From NCBI GenBank assembly GCA_037039685.1, contig JAWNGF010000008.1, positions 1,922,001 through 1,986,000 of the forward strand: a stretch of 64,000 bases of DNA, given 5' to 3'. The position numbers and the translations under genes are program-made. Below are positions 45,483 to 55,598 of this stretch, in pieces (within the stretch, counting starts at the first letter, position 1; each line of letters opens with the position of its first letter). The stretch comes from Ceratobasidium sp. AG-K (Eukaryota > Basidiomycota > Agaricomycetes > Cantharellales > Ceratobasidiaceae). The notes below the pieces were generated by a model, which was given only the letters and a program-made list of their open reading frames with translations, searched no databases and was not told where the DNA came from.

Positions 45483-48230
45483 CTAGGGTTTAGAGGGGAG
45501 CTCTAGTGGTTGCAATTCTCCTAGGGGGCGCTGGTTGATTGGTTTGCTTTGTTGGCACAAGTCGCAGGATGACACGTATTTGTTGATAAACGCCTTCATT
45601 GATGGCCACCAGTATTCCTGCTTGATCAATTCCAAAGTCTTTGCTTGACCCATGTGACCAGCTGCCTTGTTGTCATGATGGAGTTCCAAGATTTGTCGCT
45701 TGAGCTTGTTGTTGCTAGGAACATAGACCCAACCTTTCCTGTATAGCAAGTTATTTTGGATCTTCCAATCCTCAAATTCCTTCCGGACCGTGGCAGGTGC
45801 TTTCTCGGGTTGATTGCTGAGGAACACCCAAATGGACTGGATGTATTTGTCACTTGGCAGCTGATTCTGAATGGAAGTGTGGATCTCCGCCATTAATGCT
45901 ATGCCAGTAGATGTTTCTTCGGCCAAATTGATGAAGATGTGAGGTGCAAGCAGGGGTTTTTGAGGGACTACCCCCCCTTCTAGATTGTGGTCGCTCCGCT
46001 GACTGAGTGCATTGGCTTTTCCATTGAGTCCGCCAGCCCAATATTTGATCTGGAAATTGAATTCTGACAGGAAGACCGCCCATCTGTTTTGATGCTTGGT
46101 GAGGACTTTGGAGGTCATGAAATACTCTAGATTCTTATGATTGGTGATGAGTAGAACCGGAATTTCTGTTCCTTCCAATAGATGACGCCATTCCTTGAAA
46201 GCTTTGATAATTGCCAGGAGTTCCTTATCAAAAATATCGTAGTTTTGCTCTGCTGGTGATAGGCTCTTGGACATGAAAGCGACAGGATGTAGTTTGCTAT
46301 CCGTTCCATATTGACTAAGGACCGCTCCTGTGGCTTTGTCTGATGCGTCACATTCAATGATGAACCCTTTTTCTTGATCCGGTTGTAACAGGATGGGTGC
46401 TTGTAGAAATTCCTGGATCATTCTTTTGAAGCTAGCCTGTGTCTCTGCATTCCATTCCCAAGGTTTCCCTTTCATAGTGAGGTCATAGAGGGGTCTGGCA
46501 ATGTGCGTATAACCCTTGATGAACCGCCTGTAGAAGTTTGCGAATCCCAGAAAGGTTTGAACATTGGTAACATTCCTTGGAACTGGCCATTTCTTGATTG
46601 CCGACACTTTTTCTTCCTGCATCTCAACTGCTTCTCCCAAAATTACTAAACCCAAATAGTCCACTTTTGGCACATGGAACAAACATTTCTTGAGGGAGCA
46701 ATAGAGGCCTATCCGTTGTAGTCTACACAGTACTTCTTTGACATGATCGGGGTGTTCTTCTGGGTTTTTGGAGAAGATCAAGATGTCGTCAATGTAAATT
46801 TCCACATAGACTCCTTTGATGTCCCTGAATTCTGCGTCCATCATGTTCTGGAAGGTTGCTGGTGCATTGGTCAGACCAAACAGCATGACCTTGGTTTCAT
46901 AGAGGCCGTATTTTGTTCTAAACGCCGTTTTGTATATGTCTTCTTCCTTGAATTCCGTCTTCTGCGCTGTTGCACTCGTGGTCACCTTTTGGAAGGCTCC
47001 GCTCAGTGTCGCCTTCTCCGGGCCCTTGGCCTTTTTCTCCAAATTTTGTGCAATAAGGTTTGCGTCAATCCTAGACGCATGATTCATCAATTGTGTGAGG
47101 GTAATAATGTGGCAATCAATGTTTTGAATTGACATGACATCTTGGATTTTGTCCTTGAGGCCAGAATAGAAATTGTCTTTGAGGGTAGTCTCATTGTAGC
47201 CCAGGGTGCTGTAATAAGTTCGGAAATTTGAAATATAATCGACCACCGACTTGGTTTGTTTCAGATTTCGATATTTCTGCCAGTAAACTTCTGCTTGCTC
47301 TACTTCCCCAAAGGCTTCTTCAAAGGCTTCTTCAAAGAGGGTCATGTTGTTAAGGATTGGTTGAGGGACACCAGCCATCTCCTGCTCAAGGAAAGGACAA
47401 ATCCATTCCCTGGCTTCCCCCCTCAGGTATGAAATGATGAAGAGGATCTGCTGATCCACCGTATCGTAACGTAGGTCCAAGGTACTGATGTAGAGGTTGC
47501 AGGCAAAGGTAAAGTCCCTAGCCTTCTGACCGTGTTTGCCGTTGTACTCAGGGGGTTTGCTGGTTGAACTCTTCTTGGAAGTCCAGGGAGCAGCAGGAGT
47601 AGTGCTAGTGGCAGGAGGAGCTGCGGGTGCTGGACCAAGTGTAAATCGCCCAATAGACCTTCCTAGTGCTTGTTGGTTAAGAGGGGCCCCGCCCTGAGAT
47701 TGCGATGTGTTGAGATTTCCCCCTCTTCCTTGGTTACCAGGCTGATAAGTGCGTCCCCTGGCCTGGCAAATCAGAATGTCCATATTGTTTTGCATAGTAT
47801 TGAGGAGTGCTTGATTGGTTTGAACGTTGGCTTGAGTGGCTTGAATGTTTTGAAGATTTAGGTCACCATCCCCTGAATTGTAGAGTATCCATTGGTGGAT
47901 ATTATTGACACGTCTACTAGTGATTTCGACTTGTTGTGCAATTCTAAGTAGGAAGGCAGCGATATCCTCATTGGTGGTTCCGCAAGTGTTGTACCATTGG
48001 CCACTTTCTAGATGGCTCTTGATATATTGGTCTGATGGTCTGGCTTCCACTCGTCCACTTGCTTCTGGTTCTAGGGCTTGGAGATCCCCAGTGCGCATGG
48101 AGGCATTATTGCAGTTTGCGTTGGGTGGCGACGATGTAGCCGCTGGGGCCCCTACACCAAATGATACTTGATACAGCTTGGTTCCCTGAACTGTAGGATC
48201 CGATTGAGAGGTCCCTGTCTTGCCTGACAT
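45483..48230 (-). pseudogene. Gypsy-2 Gag fused to partial RT, RNase H and integrase N-terminus
   Basis: Open frame from 48329; the likely start is MSGKTGTSQSD at 48230. Gag occupies roughly the first 400 residues (retrotransposon gag fold with EAREWICPFLEQEM and YWQKYRNLKQTKSVVDYI). The next residues (EEDIYKTAFRTKYGLYETKV) lie in the middle of RT, so the zinc knuckle, protease and RT fingers are missing by an in-frame deletion. The RT active site YIDDILIFS is intact. RNase H (GFIIECDASDKATGAVLSQ) and the integrase zinc domain (HHDNKAAGHMGQAKT ... CDLCQQSK) follow. The ORF ends at a TAG after LELPSKP, where Trp is expected. Confidence 0.88.
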
Positions 48231-48329
48231 GATGCCGGTTGCACTTGGAATCTGAGATGTTGAGCGTCCTAGGCCAAAAGTTCTACTGATGTGTCCTGAA
48301 ACCAATTCCCCCTGAGGGTAAACCAACAT

Positions 48330-48742
48330 GAGCTATAATAAGTGCGCTTCCTGGTGCGCTGCAACCAAATATGGCTAGTAGTGTTGATTATCAAAAAATG
48401 AAAAGTCCCCTGGGTAGAGATAGATAGAAGGGGGAACCTAGTCAACGGTAGGTTCAGGGCAAAAAGTGTCAGAGGTCCTTGTTCCAATAGAATATATGAG
48501 TGGCGCTTCCTGATTAGGTGGCAATGGCTCAGTGATATCAGAGGATAGGGGACGTTGTCAACGTGCTAATGGATGCAAGCTGCAATATGCCTTGACGTGT
48601 AAATGATGCAGGGGAGAGATAGGGATATTAGCTATCAATGGTGAAGGGTGTGCAGTGCTCAGAGATAACCCGGTGATGATAAACCTGGTTCCGACAGCAA
48701 CAAAGGCTGTATCCGCGACAAAGGCGACAAGACTTGTTCTAG
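48330..48742 (-). other. Gypsy-2 5' untranslated region
   Basis: Between the 5' LTR (48743-49187) and the start of Gag. No ORF of note. A primer-binding site would be expected next to 48742, where the minus strand reads ctagaacaagtcttgtcgcc; the tRNA partner was not identified. Confidence 0.5.
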
Positions 48743-49187
48743 TGTCACAGCCCTAACCAAACCTGGGAGGCCAAGACTCCACAGGCAGTGAGGATGGGGG
48801 TTGGGACGACGTCAAAGGTCGAATGGATGGCAACTAAGGCCTAAGTGAGTCACGTGATGAATGATGGGAGAACAACAAGAGAACAAGTCTTGTGGAGACA
48901 AGACTTGTGTTGCTGGTATATATACTATCTACTGTGGCTATGTACAATAGAGAGCAAGCAACAAAGGAACACAAAAAGAGGAAAGGCAAGAGCCCAAGGG
49001 AAGAGGACAACACACAAAGGAAGAAGGATAAGTCCATGGACTCCAAGGGAACAAGGGAACAGGCCAGGCAGGCATGTCCCGCGGTCATGGCTTACATAAA
49101 GGCGACTAAATGCGCCAAGGCGAGAAGAACGAGACCAAGCACGAGACAAACAGGACAAAACAAAGAGATAAAGAAAAGGTCGTGACA
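48743..49187 (-). repeat. Gypsy-2 5' LTR
   Basis: 445 bp, seven differences from the 3' LTR by eye. One is a CA/TG pair (gtgtcactgg in the other copy, gtgttgctgg here) that both copies can derive from CG. Confidence 0.93.
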
Positions 49188-50184
49188 AATAATCGCTATT
49201 CATGTCAACGACTCCGTTGTCATCAGATCCCCGGAGTGCACCGACTCTGTTGTTTGCAAGCTTACTACTGAGGTCAAAATGCGCAACCTCGGCCCTCTGT
49301 GACACTTCCTAGGCATCCAGATTGAACGTTATCAATCTGAACGCACCCTTGTACTGAAACAGACCGCATATATCGACTCTATTGTTGAACTTGCTTGTCT
49401 AGTTGATGCCTACCCACTCAACATCCCAATGAGCCTGCATACATCCCTTACCCAACATGTTGGCACTCATCCTGACTACCCTTACCAAACCATGATTGGC
49501 AAGCTCATGTATGCAGCTATATGCACATGTCCAGACATTTCCTATGCTGTCACCTACCTATCCCAATTCAATTCTTGCTACGGACCTCCCCACATCACAG
49601 CCATCAAGAATGTTCTTCAATACCTTAAGGGTACTTCCTTTTTAGGTCTTACTTATTGCCGCAAGAATCTCAAAACCATGATTGGCAAAGTTGGCTATGC
49701 CAATGCAGATTTTGCTTCAAGCACAATGGATTGTAAGTCCATTTCCGGCAATGTCTTCATGTTTGGAGGTGCTGCTGTATCTTGGCTCTCCAAGAAGCAA
49801 TCCACTGTTGCTCTCTTGACGATGGAAGCCAATTACATGTCAATTACCTCAGCTACAACTCAGGCGCTGTGGATGCATTGATTCTTTGAGGAACTCTCAT
49901 TCCCCTGGCGGCACCTACCCTCATTGTCTCCAACAACCTTGCAGCTCTTACACTGACTGTTGAATCCCAATTCCATGCTCGTGCCAAGCACATTGACATC
50001 AAGCACCATTTTGTATGCAACGCAATCAAGAATTGACTTGTTTCAACCATGTATGTCAAATCAGTGGAGAACCTTGCTGATGCATTTACCAAGGCATTAC
50101 CAGTAACTCAATTCAACTATTTCATGAATACAATCCTTGGCAAACAGGTTTTTGCCAGCAAGGATGACTACCTTTGGAACTGAT
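49188..50184 (+). pseudogene. Copia RT active-site region and RNase H
   Basis: Resumes the frame cut at 43259. The RT active-site strand reads IAIHVNDSVVI, with Asn in place of the first catalytic Asp. Then come GIQIERYQSERTLVLKQTAY, GKLMYAAICTCPDISYAVTY and RNase H (GYANADFASSTMDCKSISGN, TVALLTMEANYMSITSATTQ). In-frame TGA codons are at 49300 and 49879. A one-base loss near 49908 shifts the frame, and a further TGA lies at 50034. The natural C-terminus (DDYLWN) ends at 50184. The polyprotein is inactive. Confidence 0.9.
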
Positions 50185-50302
50185 TCATTCCCTTATCTTT
50201 TCCCTTTTTCTTTTCCAAACGGTCACTCTAGTCTGCTTTCTGCATGCCGATAATTTCTCTTTCTGTTGTAATCTTTTTAATGCTTACTCGATTGAGGGGG
50301 AG

Positions 50303-50546
50303 TGTTGAAATAGATAATTACCCAATGTATATACATAACAAATGTACAAGAACTTACCAGTACCTATGAGCAATAGCAATCAAGCAAAGCGTAGTAGGTA
50401 CTAGCATATACTTGACGCTTAACTGTAGGGTATATAAGGCGTGCTCCGTGCGCTGTTCTCATCCTCATTCTTTCTCTCTCTCTCTTCTCTTTGTATATAG
50501 TCACTCGTTTATAACATTTCTCTTATCTCTTATATACATTTCAATA
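50303..50546 (+). repeat. Copia 3' LTR
   Basis: 244 bp, preceded by the polypurine tract attgagggggag. Its last bases are ...tcaata instead of ...tcaaca (C to T), followed by the CTTCA target duplication at 50547-50551. Confidence 0.95.
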
Positions 50547-50551
50547 CTTCA

Positions 50552-50896
50552 ACCACCATCTCTACTGGACCTTGCTCAGTATCCATTGTGATTAGGATAT
50601 TTGCATGGTCTGTTATGGTAGAGGTTTTGGTTACCTGGACAAGAGAGATGTTTTGTCCCTTTTGATGTCTTGGTGGAGGTTCTAGGGACTTATAAGTGTC
50701 TTTGCTCATCAGAGTAATATCTGATCCTGAATCTAAGATTATCTTGCTGGCTTTAGACTGCTTGTGGAGGCAAGCTTGGAAAACTGTAGCCTGTGATCCA
50801 AGGCAAGCAGTTCAAGGTGGGTGCATCATTATTGGTTTAAGTATAACCTTATCACCAATGTTTGTGTGGAGTTTAAATAAACACTTTGTCTTCCAC
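50552..50896 (-). pseudogene. Gypsy-1 protease N-terminal part
   Basis: On the minus strand the frame reads ACLGSQATVFQACLHKQS and KIILDSGSDITLMSKDTY, the aspartic protease active site (DSGS). It then continues across the Copia insertion into the C-terminal half at 31376 (VVEV + YIIPKMNAPFILGND). An in-frame TGA (CCT TGA ACT, about 50815) lies upstream. The other end is cut at 50896 by Gypsy-3. Confidence 0.85.
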
Positions 50897-51332
50897 TGTA
50901 AAGGTCACGTGCCCTCATGGCCGGGCCAACTGGCTAGACCCCAAGGTCCCGCAGCCTTACCCTAGCCTGCACCACATGTAAACTTAGACCGCAGCGCATG
51001 TATGCAGCAAACCGCAGTGCCGTAGGCACTGTGCAATGAATAAAGAATTGATAGCATGAATGACTTGTAAACTACACGGGCACAGGGCGCCATAGAGAAT
51101 GGAAGAGGAAACAAATGGGGTGCAGGGCACCCCTATAGATACAGTTTATAAGAACAAACATGTAGACTCAGAAAAGATGTACTTAGTCTTACCTTTACTT
51201 GAATACAATAGTTTCAATAGCCAGAGGTGTCTCACTCATTTTGACACTTAAGGTTTTGGCGCTTACTTATTTGAGTACGTGAGGTTTTGATTTGATTACT
51301 AACTACATGTATTACATTATAGAAACCTGACA
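50897..51332 (+). repeat. Gypsy-3 5' LTR
   Basis: Starts tgtaaaggtcacgtgcc, where the other LTR has tgtaagggtcatgtgcc. Many differences from the 3' LTR are CG versus TG or CA. Confidence 0.93.
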
Positions 51333-51453
51333 TTTTTTGGCTTATGGACATCTACTCATTTCGAGTACCTTCAATCTGATCAACAGAGGGAACGGATTCC
51401 AGTGAGTGAACGCACCCATACAACAACTGAATAAATTTTGTAGCTACGAGAAC

Positions 51454-54400
51454 ATGGCGAGTCAAATGGGAGCGACAGCTGCACCTAAATCAAGGTTGTT
51501 ATCAACCGCCCCTCCTCATTGACTAGCGTCCTCCTCACGACCAGCAAGTGGGACGTCAGAAAGACCCCAAGATACCAACCTACCAAAGATCATCTGCATC
51601 AGCAGCAACAGCAACCTCCAGTCACCCCTTTTGGCGCATACAGCCAGGGATCCAGACCCAAACAGTCAACCCCAATTGAGGATATTGATCTCTGGTACCT
51701 CGATCCTACCACCAAGCCTATCAGGATTGAAGGGAGCTGGAGGACCAGCAACAGGAGTGGGAACGGGTAGGCGCAAAGCGCTGTCAGAGGATGATGGGGA
51801 AGGAGATAGAACATACCAAGAGGCGGACACAGGTACCACCACAATAGACATTGGGGGTGATGTAACTAAAGACACCCAAGACAAAGACATGCCTGACAGC
51901 CTGATTGGTGATAGAAGGAACCCAGAGATAAGGGACAGATGTTGGGAAGGAACCTGGGGAATCAGCTGAGGAGATGGCACCAACCCAGAACCAACAGGAA
52001 CCCCAAGGCAAGCTGCAGTAGCTGACAACAAGGAATCGGATAGCAATTACAGCAAGACGAGAGGGGAGGGCACTAGAAAGAAAATAAGTGTCAAAGAACA
52101 ATTGGAGATAGACTTCAAGATGCTCAAGGCAGTGATGGACAACAACAAGCGATGCAAAGCGCTTATAAGATACCAGAGTTGCATGGAAGCTGCAGGAAAG
52201 GGGATCAGATTTGAGGGATATGCCGACGGTCCCACCAAGAAGGCTCTGGAGGGCAAAGCATTGACAGTAGCCAATAAGGCAAAGAGAAAAGAGAGGGCTG
52301 ACGGAAAGCAATGTGCATCGCTAGGGGTTAGCGTAAAGGACCTGGAGGGCGAGAAAAAGACGCATACAAGCGCCCAAACTCCAGCGAAACCAAGCTTGAC
52401 CAGAGGTATGCCGTCAGGCAGGTACCTACACAAGAGACTAGTTGACAAGAAGGGAGGCGGCAAGGGCGCCAATCCAGATGACAAGGGATCCGGTAGCAGC
52501 AGCAGCTCTAGTAGCGACTCGAGCGACAAAGACATAGACAACATGTCGCCTAGAGAAATCGCTAAACGCCTAAAGAAGCTGAAACGCGACAGGAAGGAGT
52601 GTAAGCATAAAGGAAAGCTACGCAGACTTCAACTCAGCGGATTTAAGGCAAAGTTACCCACACCATATGAAGGAAAACCTGATTATGATTTGTATGAACA
52701 ATTTGTGTACAAAATAACTACATGGATTGAAGATACAGGGTTTAACAATTGAGAAGCGGTTAAGCATGTGAAGGGATTCCTTAAGGGAAAAGCCAGTGAA
52801 TTCTATATGAGCCATGTTGCCCCTGAAATCCAAGAGTACACAATGACAATGGTATTCTGCAAGCTATTTGAATACTGTTTCCCGCCAGACGTAAAAGCCT
52901 GACTCAGGAAGCAGTTCCAGAGGACCGTTCAGGGCAACTGGGGGTTCAAGGATTTCGCATGTGAGCTCAAGAAGCTCCTGCGGCAAATCATTGACATCTC
53001 CGACAAACAAGTTGCCCAGCAACTCTGGGACGGGGCTCACAGGTACATAAGGATTGACTGGGCAAAGGCTGGCTATTCAGCCAAAGAGAACACAGTCACT
53101 GAACTTGAAGAGTTGGCTGTAAGGTTCCAAGCGGCTGAAAAGATTTGCTGGACAGAACAAAACAAAACAAATGAATACAAAGACCGACACAATAAATACA
53201 AGTCATACAACAATAAACCCAAGAACACAAATGAAACAAACACAACACCAAAGAACCCCAACAACTCATACAAACCAAAGGAAGAAGGAGATTGGGGAAA
53301 TGGGAAGGCAAGATTATCACTGGAGAAGGCTGCCGAATACAGGGCAGCAGGCAAATGCTTCAACTGCTCCGAGGTTGGACACACAGTAAAGGACTGTCCA
53401 AAGCGGAACTTGGTCAAACCTAAGGGAATTGCAGGTTCCTCAATCAGTTTTGCACACATACATGAACTGGAACAAGCAAAGGACGGTGTACTCAAAGTGA
53501 ACGCCATAACAATCAAGGAAGTCACTGACTTGGATGCATACTTGTACCAAGAAGGCCCTAAACAGAACCCTAAGGCATTACTAAAGGAGATCTCGGACTT
53601 GGAGGTGTATGCGGTCAAGGAGGAGGTGAAACCGCTGATGGAATGGAATAGCGCTAAACCAAAGGATATGGAACAAAAGGTCCCAAGGCCCATTGTACTA
53701 GAGGTTTTAATTAATGGCAACCCTGCTCAAGCACTCTTAGACAGCGGCTCATTGGGCAACTTCGTGTCCACTACGTTGGCCAATCAGCTCAAGCTTAAGC
53801 GCTCAAGATTAGCTAAGCCAATACCTCTGCAAATGGCCGTGTTGGGCTCAAAGAGTTCGATTAACTGGAGGGCGCATACACAGTTTCAGTACCAAGGAAT
53901 TGACAAGGAATGATTGTTTGATGTAATGAACATTGAAAGTTACAACCTAATCCTCAGAACTCCATTCTTATTCCAATATAAAGTCACATTTGGTATAAAC
54001 CCACCTAAAGTACATGTGGGAAGCATAAAAGCAATGGAACTGAAGGGCAGAACTGTGACGACAATCACATTGATGGCAACAGAGATGTTGGAGGACAAGT
54101 TGGAGAAGGTTAGAGATATGCTAAGGAACAAATGTACGGACCTTTGTAAAATGGCTGCTGAAACACCACTACCCCCCTACCAAGTAATTAACCACTGGAT
54201 ACCGCTAATCAACAAGAACACCATCTATCCATGGCGAACATCAAGGTGTCCTGAGGCACTCAAGGACCAGTGGGAGAAGAAAAAGGACGCATACATCCAG
54301 TCTGGACAATGGTCTTATGCCACAGGCAGGAATGCAACCCCCATGCTGTTTCTAGCAAAGAAAGGTGCTGAGGGAACCCAGTTACGGACTTTACTAGACA

Positions 54401-54477
54401 AGCAAGCGCAGAACAATAACACCCACAAGATTGCATTGCCACTGCCCGACATACAAGATATATTACACTCTTTGTAA
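51454..54477 (+). pseudogene. Gypsy-3 Gag, zinc knuckle and protease
   Basis: One frame runs from ATG 51454 (MASQMGATAAPKSR) to 54477, interrupted only by TGA at 51520, 51967, 52750, 52900 and 53911 before the final TAA at the RT deletion. Gag is charged and Ser-rich (GSSSSSSSDSSDKD near 52490) and contains the segment KLPTPYEGKPDYDLYEQFVY. The zinc knuckle CFNCSEVGHTVKDC is at about 53360, and the protease ALLDSGSLGNFVSTTLANQ at about 53730. A partner segment (YNLILRTPFLFQYKVTF) follows. At each of the five TGA sites an arginine codon CGA would fit. Confidence 0.85.
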
Positions 54478-55529
54478 CCCCTGATGGAACAATGGTTAGC
54501 AAGGTAATGCAACAAGGCGACACCAATGCCAGTGCAACTTACCAATTGCTGATGAATGTACTGTTGGAGCAGGGGCACGGCAAATATTGGGATGTGTTCC
54601 TAGATGACATAATCGTTTACATGGACACGGTGGAAGAACACGTACAGCATGTAAAGGAGTTATTCAAGATCCTAAGGCAGGAAAAGTTATACCTAAGTCA
54701 AAAGAAGATGCAGTTTCTTGTACCTGAGCTGCATATACTTGGACATTACATAGATGCTGAAGGTATTTGGATGGACCCCAATAAAGTTGACAGCGTGCTG
54801 AAATGCAAAGTGCCAACAACAAAGGAACAGGTAATGGCGTTTATGGGTGCCGTGGGGTATCTTGCACCTAACTGCGAAGTAATTAGGGTGCCAATGGGGG
54901 TTCTTGCGCAGCAATTGGTGAGCACTAAAGTTTGGAACTGGGATCACACAGCACAGCGCGCATTTGAGGAAGTCAAATCAATTGTACATAAATGGCAAAG
55001 CAACCAATGTGCAGCACTAGATTACCGCAATAATGCACCCCCTATCAATTTAGTTACCGATGCCAGCTGCACAGGAGCAAGCAGCGTAGTCTCACAGGGG
55101 GAAGATCTTGCAACTGCAAAGATCTGCATCTTTTGGTCAGGCAAGTTCATGCCAACACAGCAGAACTACCCAGTGCACAAGCTCGAACTCCTGGCAATTA
55201 AGGAGTTGCTTGTAAGGTTTTGACACTTATTATTGGGCAAAAAGTTCCGCATATACATGGACCATTGATTGCCTGAACACCTAAAGACCCAGAAGAACTT
55301 AAGCGCCTGACAAGCGCGCTGGATGGAGGTGTTCAAAGAGTTTGATTACAGTATAGAATACATCCCAGGCAAGACTAATATACTAGCGGACGCATTGTCT
55401 TGCATATACAAGAACAAACAGCTGGGGACAATTCAAGCGGCGGGATCAGTACATACAATGTGCAATTGGAAAGGGTCCAACTTACCAAGCCGTTGCTTGT
55501 TGCCAAAGAAGCATTGGGGGCGCAAATGA
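54471..55529 (+). pseudogene. Gypsy-3 reverse transcriptase and RNase H (5' deleted)
   Basis: Begins in the middle of RT (VTPDGTMVSKVMQQGDTNAS), so the fingers region is deleted at about 54470. The active site FLDDIIVYMD is intact at about 54600. RNase H has LVTDASCTGASSVVSQGED and NYPVHKLELLAIKELL. In-frame TGA codons are at 55221, 55266 and 55308. After IPGKTNILADALSCIYKN the frame shifts near 55400-55430. Confidence 0.85.
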
Positions 55530-55598
55530 TGGAAGCCCACGCAATAGAAGCCTTCGGCAGGGACACTGAAGCCAAGGAAGTGCCGAGACGCTCCACAT

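Larger units (their letters stand above)
43260..49187 (-). mobile_element. Chromovirus Gypsy-2 inserted in Copia
   Basis: Two 445-bp LTRs (43260-43704 and 48743-49187), TGTCAC...TGACA type, with a 5-bp target duplication AATAA (43255-43259 and 49188-49192). Coding is on the minus strand, so the 5' LTR is the right one. A polypurine tract (agaaaggggggtag on the minus strand) lies next to the left LTR. By eye the LTRs differ at seven positions, making this one of the youngest insertions here. Confidence 0.95.
31377..50546 (+). mobile_element. Ty1/Copia LTR retrotransposon, split by a CACTA element and Gypsy-2
   Basis: Two 244-bp LTRs (31377-31620 and 50303-50546) bound the element. A 5-bp target duplication CTTCA flanks it (31372-31376 and 50547-50551). 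A polypurine tract (attgagggggag) directly precedes the 3' LTR, and a putative primer site (ggttatgagccctg) follows the 5' LTR. Removing the CACTA (34908-42699) and Gypsy-2 (43260-49187) leaves about 5.5 kb, a normal Copia length. It inserted into the Gypsy-1 protease gene; the flanking codons rejoin in frame. Confidence 0.95.
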
